From: Nereida sp965655635
Lineage (GTDB): Bacteria > Pseudomonadota > Alphaproteobacteria > Rhodobacterales > Rhodobacteraceae
Direction: 5' to 3'
Length of the DNA: 64,000 bases
Assembly: GCF_965655635.1 (NCBI RefSeq)
Contig: NZ_CBFHHE010000001.1
Span: 87,755-151,754, forward strand
Shown here: positions 17,473-25,928 of the stretch, one piece after another
Layout of the letters: every line of letters starts with the position of its first letter
How positions within the stretch are numbered: position 1 is the stretch's first letter
Program-made: the position numbers and the translations under genes
Notes under the pieces: model-generated
Told to the model about the DNA's origin: nothing
What the model saw: the letters and a program-made list of their open reading frames with translations, nothing else
The model's database searches: none

Positions 17473-18005
17473 ATACGCTTATCTCTCTGCATAACGCGGT
17501 TTTTGCGCGTCTCTCTGCCGCCGGTGACATCATCACCCCCACATTGGCGCGGTTCGTGTTTGGCGCGGTTCTACTGCAATACTATTGGGCATCAGCAGGC
17601 ACAAAACTTGACGGCTTTTTCAGTCCATCTGATGGTGGCTACATCCAAATATTTCCCAAAGCTGTTGAAGCAGCTGGCTATGATACGTCACAACTTGGGG
17701 TCTTTCACTTGGTGGTCGTGATGGCGGGGACATACGCGGAGTACGCCCTGCCGCTTCTGATTATCATTGGTCTTCTGACGCGCCTCGCAGCAATTGGTAT
17801 GATCGGCTTTGTGTTGGTACAATCGATCGTCGACATTACCGGACATAATGTGGGCGGGGCCGATTTGGGCGCATGGTTTGATAAAGCTTCAGGCGCGTTG
17901 ATCATGGATCAGCGCACCCTTTGGGTTTTTGTGTTGCTTGTTTTGGTCGTACGCGGTGCCGGTCCGTTTTCAGTGGACCGATTATTAAAGCGTGCCGTCG
18001 TCTAA
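17469..18005 (+). CDS. DoxX-family membrane protein of the bufferin cluster
   Basis: A 178-residue inner-membrane protein with about four hydrophobic helices (for example GVFHLVVVMAGTYAEYALPLLIIIGLL and LWVFVLLVLVVRGAGPFSVD). It belongs to the DoxX family, a frequent last gene in DUF2282/DUF692/DUF2063 clusters, where it is thought to act in redox or export-linked steps. The ATG overlaps the preceding stop. The 3' end overlaps the convergent ArsC/Spx-like gene by four bases. Confidence 0.88.
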   Translation: MNTLISLHNAVFARLSAAGDIITPTLARFVFGAVLLQYYWASAGTKLDGFFSPSDGGYIQIFPKAVEAAGYDTSQLGVFHLVVVMAGTYAEYALPLLIIIGLLTRLAAIGMIGFVLVQSIVDITGHNVGGADLGAWFDKASGALIMDQRTLWVFVLLVLVVRGAGPFSVDRLLKRAVV

Positions 18006-18319
18006 AGCCAAACAGCCTTCGCAGCCGCATCCCAACCAATTGTCGTATGGTCGTGGGACGCAATAATCGGTCGCTTCATCAATGTGGGATGCGCCAGCAA
18101 CAGTTGGATCGGTGCGATCTGACGGTCCTCTCCCGACAAGCCACGCCAAGTGGTTGAGCGCATATTCAACAGCTTTTCGCCAAACATATCGTGGAAAATC
18201 TTAAGCCGTGCCTCGCTCAGCGGAGCATCACGCACATCGTGCAATACTGAACCCTCAATCTCTTTGAGAGCTTTGCGGCACGTATCGCACGCTTTAATCC
18301 CGTAAATTGTGATGGTCAT
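18002..18319 (-). CDS. ArsC/Spx-family (YffB-like) thioredoxin-fold protein
   Basis: A 105-residue protein of the arsenate reductase-like ArsC family. It starts MTITIYGIKACDTCRKAL; the CDTC pair followed by RKAL is the active-site-like element of the YffB/Spx branch. It lacks the other features needed to be sure of arsenate reduction. It converges on and overlaps the DoxX gene. Probably a small thiol/glutathione-dependent reductase of unknown substrate. Confidence 0.82.
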   Translation of the reverse strand: MTITIYGIKACDTCRKALKEIEGSVLHDVRDAPLSEARLKIFHDMFGEKLLNMRSTTWRGLSGEDRQIAPIQLLLAHPTLMKRPIIASHDHTTIGWDAAAKAVWL

Positions 18320-18463
18320 TTATTTCGAAGCTCCTGCATTCTTGTTACTTGATTTTCAAACTACGGTGCTAGCTAGTTTCTTACACAGTTTGTTCCAGCG
18401 GCGCACCGCTTGAATACAATCAAGATTGCCGCCAAGCGCGGTTCGACACTAAGGAGATAGCGG

Positions 18464-18670
18464 ATGGCTACTGGCACCGTAAAATGGTTCAACCAAACAA
18501 AAGGTTACGGCTTCATCGCACCGGATGATGGCGGCAAAGACATTTTTGTACATATTTCAGCTATTGAGGCCGCTGGCTTGCGCGGCTTGAACGACGACCA
18601 AAAAATTCAGTACGAAATGATTTCAGGCCGTGATGGCCGTGAAAGCGCTGGTGAGTTGGTTCTGCTGTAA
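18464..18670 (+). CDS. Cold-shock protein (CspA family)
   Basis: A 68-residue single cold-shock domain that binds single-stranded RNA/DNA. RNP1-like KGYGFIAPDD and RNP2-like DIFVHIS motifs are intact. AAGGAGATAG precedes the ATG. A 144-base intergenic leader upstream could hold a structured 5' UTR, but I cannot fold it here. A terminator follows closely, so it is monocistronic. Confidence 0.95.
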   Translation: MATGTVKWFNQTKGYGFIAPDDGGKDIFVHISAIEAAGLRGLNDDQKIQYEMISGRDGRESAGELVLL

Positions 18671-18699
18671 CCGTCAATCACGCGTTACTAAATTCGAAG

Positions 18700-18732
18700 G
18701 CCCGCAACGATTGATCGTGGCGGGCTTTTTTG
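18700..18732 (+). terminator. Terminator of the cold-shock gene
   Basis: GCCCGC (18700-18705) pairs with GCGGGC (18720-18725), extended inward by ACGA/TCGT after one mismatch, and is followed by TTTTTTTG. Confidence 0.85.
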
Positions 18733-18753
18733 TTTGCAACGGGGTACCTGTAC

Positions 18754-19056
18754 CTATTGACTGTGCGAAGTCCCACCATGCGAATGATATGTGACATAGC
18801 CGTGGCGCTTTACATGACTATGGGTGATTACATCTTTGTGGCGCTTTCGAGCGTGCCAAACAGGGTGCATCATCGCCTGCTGATAGCTTCCAGCATTTGG
18901 CTTACCGCAGCAAATAACACCACTCATTGTGACAGGCTGTAGACCCGCAGGGCAATAATTGGCAGCGCTGTCATAGCGGTAAACACGGTCTCCCGCTGAT
19001 GCTGCGACGGTCGTTGTACAGACCAATCCGGCACACATTGCAATTGTTTTGATCAT
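18754..19056 (-). CDS. Small secreted His-rich protein
   Basis: A 100-residue protein with a signal peptide (MIKTIAMCAGLVCTTTVAASAG). The mature domain has three cysteines (NYCPAG, VICCGK) and a C-terminal tail with nine histidines in about 37 residues, including HSHVKRHG and YHSHGG. GGGAG lies five bases before the chosen ATG. The composition suggests metal binding, which is inference. It stands alone between the cold-shock gene and thyX. No named family recognised. Confidence 0.75.
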   Translation of the reverse strand: MIKTIAMCAGLVCTTTVAASAGDRVYRYDSAANYCPAGLQPVTMSGVICCGKPNAGSYQQAMMHPVWHARKRHKDVITHSHVKRHGYVTYHSHGGTSHSQ

Positions 19057-19172
19057 AATAACTCCCTGCACCGACGCGCATTACTCGTTAACATTCCTAC
19101 GGTGACGCGTTGCCCCGCATAGGTCAAACTATACAACGGAAACGGTCTGTTTCCAAAACTACGACGCTTTGC

Positions 19173-20084
19173 CTAGTCGGGCTTGGCAATTGCCATGAAT
19201 TCGCGCCACTCACCTTTGGACATGCCCGATGTTTCTTGGGTCACTTCTTCACCTGACATCATACGACGCAAACACTCAACGCCGCGACCAGAGAACTGTG
19301 CTCCGCCCATACGGTAATCTTCAAAAGCACCATACGCAAATGGCACCCAATCTTTGACCACATCACAGATCGCATCGGCGTAAACACGTATTTCGTATTG
19401 TGCGTGGCTATCCGCGCGCAAGCGCAGGAAATGGAAAAGGTTGTGCAAGTCCACTTTCCAATACCACTGGGTATAAATGTTAGCAGGCAAGTTCATCCGC
19501 GCAAGCTCTCGTGCCAGCCCTTGTTGGCCATCTTCACTGATCATCTCTTCGTAGTGATCATAAGCGCGGTTGCTATCGGCTTTCAGGAATTCAAGCACCC
19601 GTGCTGCCTCATCCCCCTGCAGTGCTTCGCCGCGACCTTGGTTGTTGATCACAGACTGAGCTGCAAGATGCTCGGGTGCGGGGATATAAAACTCGCGGTC
19701 AAGAATTGAGTAGCGCGCGGAATACTCATTTACGTTCGCTGTGCGGTGACGGATCCATTGACGGGCTACAAAAACCGGCAACTTCACGTGCAACTTAATC
19801 TCGCACATTTCAAACGGCGTGGAGTGCCAGTGGCGCATCAGATACCGGATCAGGCCTTCGTCATTTTGCACTGACTTGGTACCCTTACCATAGCTTACCC
19901 GTGCCGCTTGCGTAATCGCGTTGTCATCGCCCATGTAGTCAATGACGCGGATAAAGCCGTGATCCAGAACAGGTTTCGACTCATACAAATGTGCTTCCAT
20001 ACCAGGCACTGTGGCGCGCGCTGTTTGGTGACGCATAGCGCGTTGTGCATCGATTTCGGCTTGTTGCTCGGGCGTTACAGGCAT
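19173..20084 (-). CDS. thyX: FAD-dependent thymidylate synthase ThyX
   Basis: A 303-residue flavin-dependent thymidylate synthase that methylates dUMP to dTMP using methylenetetrahydrofolate and NADPH. The signature RHRTANVNEYSARYS fits the ThyX RHRx7S motif. Other conserved parts are GDDNAITQAARVSYGKGTKS and the C-terminal NLFHFLRLRADSHAQYEIR. Many alphaproteobacteria use ThyX in place of ThyA. It appears monocistronic. Confidence 0.96.
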   Translation of the reverse strand: MPVTPEQQAEIDAQRAMRHQTARATVPGMEAHLYESKPVLDHGFIRVIDYMGDDNAITQAARVSYGKGTKSVQNDEGLIRYLMRHWHSTPFEMCEIKLHVKLPVFVARQWIRHRTANVNEYSARYSILDREFYIPAPEHLAAQSVINNQGRGEALQGDEAARVLEFLKADSNRAYDHYEEMISEDGQQGLARELARMNLPANIYTQWYWKVDLHNLFHFLRLRADSHAQYEIRVYADAICDVVKDWVPFAYGAFEDYRMGGAQFSGRGVECLRRMMSGEEVTQETSGMSKGEWREFMAIAKPD

Positions 20085-20243
20085 GGTGTTGTCTTTCTGT
20101 CCAGATTCGCTTCTGCACTATATCTGGGAACTGCCCATCAATAAACGGCCATATGCTGGGGTTTTTCGCCGCTGGCTTGTTGACTTAAATCACCAGAAAT
20201 TAGACTATTGGGCTGTGTAATGATTGCCAGTTTAAGTGTTGAA

Positions 20244-21380
20244 ATGTTGGGTATTTTTCCGCGATTGTTGATTGCAACCCTAGGCTTTGCGCCAATTTTA
20301 GGATGTGGCGGTGACGGGACGAACCCGTTCATCATCGACGGCATTCCAGCACAAGACACGACAAGTGACCCAAACACGGGTGCAGGAGCCACGCCCGACA
20401 ATCGCTTTTTGTTCAGTCCCTCCGAGAACCTCATTCTAAATTCAGTGGATTTTGACGAGACAACCAATCAGTTGGTCCTGAATAACCTTCCATTCGACAA
20501 CTCTGACATAACCGGCGGTATTTACGAGCAGGTTCAACAGATTAACGCGCGCACCATCGAATACCGCAATGAGCGCGCAGGCGATCAGCCTTTTGACACC
20601 TACTACGCCGTCTTCATACGTTCGCCCGAATACGAAGCAACTGCGGTTGCCTCTGGCGATTATCTTGGGTTTGGATATGGCGGTGCAAACCTTCGGCGCA
20701 TCGGCAACACGATCACGCTACCAGGCGTTGCCACCTACACCTACGCGGGCGATTATGCGGGGTATCGCACATTTGATCAGGGACGCGGCGGAATTGAACT
20801 GGTGACCGGTGACCTTCGCATTGATGTCGATTTCGCAGATATTGATGTAGTCGAAAACATTGGCGGCACTTTGCGCGGCGCAATCACAAATAGGCAACGT
20901 GCTGCCCCCGGTGGCGGCGCTGCGATCCCAAATGCGCTACCTAATGTGTTGCTTGTGGACACCGAATTTAATCGTGACGGAGAAATCAACGAAGCCGAGG
21001 CCGGAACTGCCTTTGAGGGCGACCCGCGCGACAACGGTATCTATGACGGGGGCTTTAACGGCAAAGATGCCGCAGCCGTTGCTGGGTTTATAAAGATTGA
21101 AGGTGTCGCAGGTATTCAACGTGTGGGGTTCGATACGGTCACATATTCGCAGGTCATTGATGAAGAACCACAGCTCTTTACTCAAACAAGTCTACCGAAT
21201 GATTTGCGCCTTGTGCGCGAGCGTATTGGGCGCGGTGAAGTCATTGCAGATTTCGTATTCCAGCTGCCTGCGGGTGCTACTTTGGTTGAACGTGAAACCG
21301 ATACGATTGTGCTCAGTTCAGAATTCAACGCCCGTGAAGTTGGTGCTTTCAGCACAGATAGCGTCAACCGCGATCCGTGA
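20244..21380 (+). CDS. Slam-dependent-type surface lipoprotein, transferrin-binding-protein-like barrel
   Basis: About 378 residues. The chosen ATG gives a compact lipoprotein signal (MLGIFPRLLIATLGFAPILG, Cys at 21); an upstream ATG at 20220 would add eight residues. The mature protein has a low-complexity linker, then a beta-rich region. Its end resembles TbpB-like barrels: repeated Gly/Tyr strands (YLGFGYGG, YAGDYAGY), then LRIDVDFADIDVVENIGGTLRGAITNR. The next gene encodes a Slam outer-membrane translocon, which moves such lipoproteins to the cell surface. No receptor or hemophore ligand can be named. I take it as a surface-exposed lipoprotein with moderate certainty about the barrel family. 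Confidence 0.78.
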   Translation: MLGIFPRLLIATLGFAPILGCGGDGTNPFIIDGIPAQDTTSDPNTGAGATPDNRFLFSPSENLILNSVDFDETTNQLVLNNLPFDNSDITGGIYEQVQQINARTIEYRNERAGDQPFDTYYAVFIRSPEYEATAVASGDYLGFGYGGANLRRIGNTITLPGVATYTYAGDYAGYRTFDQGRGGIELVTGDLRIDVDFADIDVVENIGGTLRGAITNRQRAAPGGGAAIPNALPNVLLVDTEFNRDGEINEAEAGTAFEGDPRDNGIYDGGFNGKDAAAVAGFIKIEGVAGIQRVGFDTVTYSQVIDEEPQLFTQTSLPNDLRLVRERIGRGEVIADFVFQLPAGATLVERETDTIVLSSEFNAREVGAFSTDSVNRDP

Positions 21381-21387
21381 CGTGGTG

Positions 21388-22764
21388 ATGAGGCACCCCA
21401 TCTTATTGTGCGTTTGCCTAGTGGCTTTTGCTATAGGCGCGCCCCAAACAGTGATGGCCCAAAGCTCAGATCAGTTACGTTTGAGCAAAGAAGAAGCACG
21501 GGTATTTGCGCAAACCTTGGTTAATCAATCCGAACCACGCGCCGCACGTGAGGTGGCACTTGGACTTTTGCGTGCCGACCCTGACGATGTTTCAGCACTT
21601 TTTTCACTGGCGGCAGCCGAGCGTTTACTGGGTCGGTCCACTGCCGCACGGTTTGCTGGCAAAAGAGCGTTTCGCAAAACCGCAAATCCGTCAGAGAAAT
21701 TTGCAGCGGCGATCCTTATTCCTGAAAGTTATCTTCGTCATGGGCAACATACGCGCGCCCAAATTTGGCTAAGACGTTCCGAGCCTTTTGCGCGTGGTCC
21801 GGCGCAACAAGCGGCACTTGCCAGAAACTATGCGCAAGTTGCGCGGGCGAACCCGCTTACGTTTGAATTGGAATTTCGCGCAGGACCGAACAGCAACATC
21901 AACAACGCGCCCAAGTCAGACAGCCTAATTTTCAACGGGATCGAAATCGCGGCAAGCGGTGCCAGCCTTGCGCTTTCCGGCACCGAAATTTCGTACGGGC
22001 TTAAGCTTCGTCACAAACGCCCATTAAATGACGGCACCGCCTTGTCTTTTGGCACGCGGCTGAACGCCATCAATTACCGACTTTCAGATTCCGCAAAGGC
22101 CCAAGCCCCTGATGCGCACCCAAGCGACTTTGCGTTTTATGAGGTCGGAATTGACGCAAGCTACGACGCAAAGCCCACAGCAAATGCAGCCGACACCGTC
22201 AGATTTGAAGTTGGCGCAAACTGGTACGGCGGCGGAAGGCTGACGAATTTTGCAAAAGTAGAAGCAGAACGGCGCTTTCGCTGGGGGAATGCGGCAACTG
22301 GCGCAATTGGATTTGGAATTACGCGCAACGAACGGCTAGACGCCGATGAGCGGTCCTCCACTGTCGCATCGGCAACGCTCAAAAGAACACAGACCCTATC
22401 GGTTGGTTCACGCCTAAGCTGGTCAGCAAACACTTCAAACACAGCCTCACGTTCAGCCCTCATTGAGCACGCAAGCGTTTCTGCAAATATCACCTACGCG
22501 CCGGCGGAACCGATACTTGGCGCCACAGCGGAATTTGGCGTTTCATTTGGTCAGCGCAAGTATGCACAAGTCGTTAGCATTTTTGGTCCCGATAGCCGCA
22601 AAGATAGGCAAGCAGGGATCCGAGCACAGTTTTTAGTGGAAAAGATCAACGTCTACGGATTTGCACCGCTCGTAACTCTGTCCGCCTCAAGCACAGAATC
22701 AAACATCAACCGCTATGATATCCGGCAAACAGGTGTATCATTGGGGATAGCGTCGGTCTTCTGA
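21388..22764 (+). CDS. Surface lipoprotein assembly modifier (Slam, DUF560 barrel with N-terminal TPR)
   Basis: About 458 residues. A signal peptide (MRHPILLCVCLVAFAIGAPQTVMA) is followed by TPR-like helices (EPRAAREVALGLLRADPDDVSALFSLAAAERLL...). From ~160 on comes a 14-strand-type outer-membrane barrel of the Slam/DUF560 family, beginning FELEFRAGPNSNINNAP and ending SNINRYDIRQTGVSLGIASVF with the terminal Phe usual for BAM substrates. Slam proteins translocate specific surface lipoproteins (type XI secretion). Start is ATG; two GTGs 3 and 6 bases upstream are also possible. It begins seven bases after the lipoprotein stop, so the pair is an operon. Confidence 0.83.
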   Translation: MRHPILLCVCLVAFAIGAPQTVMAQSSDQLRLSKEEARVFAQTLVNQSEPRAAREVALGLLRADPDDVSALFSLAAAERLLGRSTAARFAGKRAFRKTANPSEKFAAAILIPESYLRHGQHTRAQIWLRRSEPFARGPAQQAALARNYAQVARANPLTFELEFRAGPNSNINNAPKSDSLIFNGIEIAASGASLALSGTEISYGLKLRHKRPLNDGTALSFGTRLNAINYRLSDSAKAQAPDAHPSDFAFYEVGIDASYDAKPTANAADTVRFEVGANWYGGGRLTNFAKVEAERRFRWGNAATGAIGFGITRNERLDADERSSTVASATLKRTQTLSVGSRLSWSANTSNTASRSALIEHASVSANITYAPAEPILGATAEFGVSFGQRKYAQVVSIFGPDSRKDRQAGIRAQFLVEKINVYGFAPLVTLSASSTESNINRYDIRQTGVSLGIASVF

Positions 22765-22801
22765 TCGGCAATCGAATTCTCAAAGCGAAGGAGCCAAAAA
22801 T

Positions 22802-23230
22802 ATGGCCTTAACTTACCTGCACACGATGGTTCGCGTGAAAAACCTGGAGGCATCAATGGCTTTTTTCAAGCTGTTGGGCCTGAAAGAGACGCACCGCACT
22901 GACCACGAAGGGGGCCGCTTTACTCTGGTTTTCATGGCCGCTCCCGGTCAGGAAGAGACGCCTGTTGAGTTGACCTACAACTGGGATGGCGATGATGAAT
23001 TGCCTTCAGATAGCCGCCATTTTGGACATCTGGCATACCGCGTAGACAACATCTACGAAGCCTGTCAGCACTTTATGGATAACGGCGTAACTATAAACCG
23101 CCCGCCCCATGATGGGCGCATGGCTTTTGTTCGCTCACCAGACAATATCAGTATTGAATTGCTACAAGCAGGTGACGCGTTGGCTCCGGCAGAACCATGG
23201 GCCAGCATGAAAACCACTGGTCACTGGTGA
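22802..23230 (+). CDS. gloA: Lactoylglutathione lyase (glyoxalase I)
   Basis: A 142-residue VOC-fold metalloenzyme that isomerises the methylglyoxal-glutathione hemithioacetal to lactoylglutathione. Metal-ligand positions are visible at H in TYLHTMVRV, E in PVELTYNW, H in FGHLAYRV and E in SIELLQ. AAGGAG precedes the ATG. A terminator follows. Confidence 0.93.
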   Translation: MALTYLHTMVRVKNLEASMAFFKLLGLKETHRTDHEGGRFTLVFMAAPGQEETPVELTYNWDGDDELPSDSRHFGHLAYRVDNIYEACQHFMDNGVTINRPPHDGRMAFVRSPDNISIELLQAGDALAPAEPWASMKTTGHW

Positions 23231-23305
23231 AGACACCACGTTCTAACCAGCCCTACTACAACTGACGTTAGGTTGGTTCTGCTGAACATTCGTTAACTTG
23301 AATTG

Positions 23306-23335
23306 AAAGGAGTGCGGATAGCCCGCGCTCCTTTT
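23306..23335 (+). terminator. Terminator after gloA
   Basis: AAAGGAG (23306-23312) pairs with CTCCTTT (23328-23334). The stem continues inward to about 12 pairs with a short loop and ends in TTTT. It lies between convergent gloA and the MarR gene. Confidence 0.8.
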
Positions 23336-23357
23336 GCCCAAATGGACGCAGCCACAT

Positions 23358-23867
23358 TTAATAGATGTATCGGATTTGATCAGTCCAGTAACGTTCCACG
23401 CGTTTCAGCCCGTGCGTAATGTCATCTAGTCTTTCAAGATCAAGCACCTGATGGGCCTGCAGACCATCTGAATGGCGTGCAAACAACTCGTCCACCACTT
23501 TACAGACATGCCTGCCATTTTCAGTTAATTTCACCCGAACAGAGCGGCGATCAATTTCGCACCGTTGGTGGTGCATATACCCCATCTCAACAAGTTTTTT
23601 GAGGTTATAGCTTACGTTACTGCCTTGGTAGTACCCGCGTGATTTAAGCTCTCCGGCGGTGACTTCATTGTGACCGATGTTGAACAACAGCAGTGCCTGA
23701 GCAGCATTGATATCGAGCAGACCAACGCGCTCAAACTCGTCTTTCAAAACATCGAGGAGCAGCCTATGCAGCCGCTCCACCAGTGACAACGCATCAAGGT
23801 AACTTGAGGCAAATGGGTCTTTTTGCTGGGTAATGCCCGATCCGGGAAGATTTCCTTGCATGCTCAT
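23358..23867 (-). CDS. MarR-family transcriptional regulator, LdtR/PetP-like
   Basis: A 169-residue winged-helix regulator. LDALSLVERLHRLLLDVLKDEFERV forms the dimer helix, followed by the DNA-binding part with SRGYYQGSNVSYNLKKLVEMGYM and the wing CEIDRRSVRVKLTENG. This wording matches the alphaproteobacterial group that includes LdtR (a regulator of L,D-transpeptidase and stress genes in rhizobia and Liberibacter) and PetP of Rhodobacter; that grouping is from memory. AGAGG lies 8 bases before the ATG. It follows sdhE on the same strand with a 49-base gap. Confidence 0.85.
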   Translation of the reverse strand: MSMQGNLPGSGITQQKDPFASSYLDALSLVERLHRLLLDVLKDEFERVGLLDINAAQALLLFNIGHNEVTAGELKSRGYYQGSNVSYNLKKLVEMGYMHHQRCEIDRRSVRVKLTENGRHVCKVVDELFARHSDGLQAHQVLDLERLDDITHGLKRVERYWTDQIRYIY

Positions 23868-23916
23868 GGCCGTGCCTCTGTCAACTAAATGTTGCGCAAG
23901 GCTTAGAGACCAATCG

Positions 23917-24237
23917 CTAATTACCGGTTAAAACGCCGCCATCTTTCAGCATATGTGCGGAAATCTCTGAAATCATATCCAAAAATGCTGGCGGTGTTTC
24001 GACTTGACCCGTGATCCACTGATACAGATCGTGGTCATTTTCAGCCAATAGCGCATCATATGTGGCCAACTCTCCGTCAGTCATTTCACGTAGTTTACTA
24101 TCCGCATAGTCCATCAAAATGACGTCCATCTCTTTGATGCCCCGCCTGATTGATCGCATATAAAGACGCTTGATTTGCGTCTCGCGCGGCTCGTCCGCGG
24201 GCGGGATCGGCTGTGGAATTTGGGGAAGTTCGCTCAT
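23917..24237 (-). CDS. sdhE: Succinate dehydrogenase flavinylation/assembly factor SdhE
   Basis: A 106-residue protein of the SdhE/Sdh5 (DUF339) family, which helps attach FAD to the succinate dehydrogenase flavoprotein. The RGxxE motif is present as RRGIKEMD, followed by the conserved ALLAENDHDLYQWITGQ. The first ~20 residues are Pro-rich. The start ATG overlaps the stop of the upstream HTH gene. Confidence 0.92.
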   Translation of the reverse strand: MSELPQIPQPIPPADEPRETQIKRLYMRSIRRGIKEMDVILMDYADSKLREMTDGELATYDALLAENDHDLYQWITGQVETPPAFLDMISEISAHMLKDGGVLTGN

Positions 24238-24638
24238 GTGCCCGCCTTAATCGCAGCGCGCAGGCGTTTTTCTACAATGCCCATACGCTCGGTTTCGCGG
24301 TAAACCCGTGCTTTAATTGCGCGAAGTTCCAACAACAAGTCATCAACACCATCAGGCAGGTCTTGTCCCATATCTGGGGCCTCTACACCCTCGCCTTCGC
24401 CGTTCAACAACCAGCTGAAAGACACGCCGATAATGCCCGCCATCATGGTCAACCGGTTGGCGCGGGGCTCGGACAGATCCTCCTCCCACGATTGCATCGT
24501 GGTCAGTTTCACACCAAGGCGCTTGGCCAGTTGTGCTTGGGTCATGCCAGCCGCCTCACGCGCGCCGGCAAGACGATCCCCGAAAGTAGAGGTGTCCTCG
24601 CTAAACCAATCTTCGTTTTGCTGTGTCACATCTTCCAT
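24234..24638 (-). CDS. XRE-family helix-turn-helix protein
   Basis: A 134-residue protein with a Cro/CI-type HTH at ~20-78 (FGDRLAGAREAAGMTQAQLAKRLGVKLTTMQSWEEDLSEP). It is followed by SFSWLLNGEGEGVEAP and a C-terminal helical tail (DDLLLELRAIKARVYRETERMGIVEKRL) that could form a coiled coil. It is coupled to sdhE (ATGA). It diverges from the aspartate aminotransferase gene; the shared ~75-base interval is a natural site for its own regulation. Target unknown. Confidence 0.88.
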   Translation of the reverse strand: MEDVTQQNEDWFSEDTSTFGDRLAGAREAAGMTQAQLAKRLGVKLTTMQSWEEDLSEPRANRLTMMAGIIGVSFSWLLNGEGEGVEAPDMGQDLPDGVDDLLLELRAIKARVYRETERMGIVEKRLRAAIKAGT

Positions 24639-24713
24639 TACATGCCTCTTCCGTCTAAGGGATATTTTAATCGTTCTAACACATTCTTATCACCGAGCAA
24701 AACGGAGCCTACA

Positions 24714-25916
24714 ATGTCTTTTCTGTCCAAAACACTCGATCGCGTCAAACCGTCACCGACGATTGCCGTGACCACCCTTGCTGGTGAGTTAAAGGCAAAA
24801 GGCATGGATGTGATCGGCCTTGGCGCAGGTGAGCCAGACTTTGACACCCCGCAAAACATCAAAGACGCAGCCGTTTCTGCAATCGCTGCAGGGAAAACCA
24901 AATACACGGCCCCTGACGGTATTCCTGAGCTGAAGCAAGCAATCTGTGACAAGCTAAAACGCGATAACGGACTTGAGTACACACCCGCACAGATCAGCGT
25001 GGGCACCGGTGGCAAGCAGACGCTTTATAATGCCTTCATGGCAACACTAAACGAAGGCGACGAGGTAATTATCCCCGCCCCATACTGGGTCAGCTATCCG
25101 GATATGGTTCTGCTGGGTGGCGGCACGCCTGTGGCCGTTGAAGCGACCCTTGAGAACAACTTCAAAATTACAGCAGAACAGCTTGAAGCAGCGATTACCC
25201 CTAAAACAAAATGGTTCATCTTCAACTCGCCCTCAAACCCAACGGGTGCGGGCTATTCAGCCGATGAGCTGAAAAAACTCACAGACGTGCTGCTAAAGCA
25301 TCCGCATGTTTGGATCATGACAGATGATATGTACGAGCATCTGGCCTATGATGATTTCAAATTTGCGACCCCTGCGGAAGTAGAGCCCAAGCTTTATGAG
25401 CGCGCCCTGACATGCAACGGCGTCTCCAAAGCCTATGCGATGACCGGATGGCGCATTGGATATGCGGCGGGTCCAGAGCACATGATCAAAGCGATGCGTA
25501 AAGTGCAGTCGCAATCAACATCGAACCCCTGCTCTATCAGCCAGTGGGCCGCCGTTGAGGCACTGAACGGCACGCAACACTTTTTGCCCGAGCATAACGT
25601 GGTCTTCAAACGCCGCCGCGACATGGTTGTGGACATGCTGAACGCGATTGATGGCGTTACCTGCCCCACGCCCGAAGGTGCGTTCTATGTATACCCCAAC
25701 ATCACCGGCCTGATTGGTAAAACTACGCCCAAAGGCACTGTTATTGAAAGCGACGAGGCTTTCTCAACCGCGCTTTTGGAAGACACCGGTGTGGCCGTGG
25801 TGTTCGGTGCGGCATTCGGACTTTCACCAAACTTCCGCGTCAGCTACGCTACGTCAGACGATAACTTGAAAGAAGCCTGCACACGTATCCAGACTTTCTG
25901 CGCAGCCCTAAGCTAA
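24714..25916 (+). CDS. Aspartate aminotransferase (class I/II)
   Basis: A 400-residue PLP enzyme of the alphaproteobacterial AatA-type aspartate (and often prephenate/aromatic) aminotransferase group. It starts MSFLSKTLDRVKPSPTIAV. The PLP lysine lies in NGVSKAYAMTGWRIGY (~residue 239), NSPSNPTGA holds the cofactor/substrate Asn, and a terminal Arg is in FRVSYATS. ACGGAG precedes the ATG. It is followed 12 bases later by a small gene on the same strand. Confidence 0.93.
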   Translation: MSFLSKTLDRVKPSPTIAVTTLAGELKAKGMDVIGLGAGEPDFDTPQNIKDAAVSAIAAGKTKYTAPDGIPELKQAICDKLKRDNGLEYTPAQISVGTGGKQTLYNAFMATLNEGDEVIIPAPYWVSYPDMVLLGGGTPVAVEATLENNFKITAEQLEAAITPKTKWFIFNSPSNPTGAGYSADELKKLTDVLLKHPHVWIMTDDMYEHLAYDDFKFATPAEVEPKLYERALTCNGVSKAYAMTGWRIGYAAGPEHMIKAMRKVQSQSTSNPCSISQWAAVEALNGTQHFLPEHNVVFKRRRDMVVDMLNAIDGVTCPTPEGAFYVYPNITGLIGKTTPKGTVIESDEAFSTALLEDTGVAVVFGAAFGLSPNFRVSYATSDDNLKEACTRIQTFCAALS

Positions 25917-25928
25917 ACGAGAGACTTT

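Noticed and set aside
19138..19154. GGAAAC/GTTTCC hairpin after thyX
   Set aside because: Only 6 bp and no T run in the direction of thyX transcription; too weak to call a terminator.
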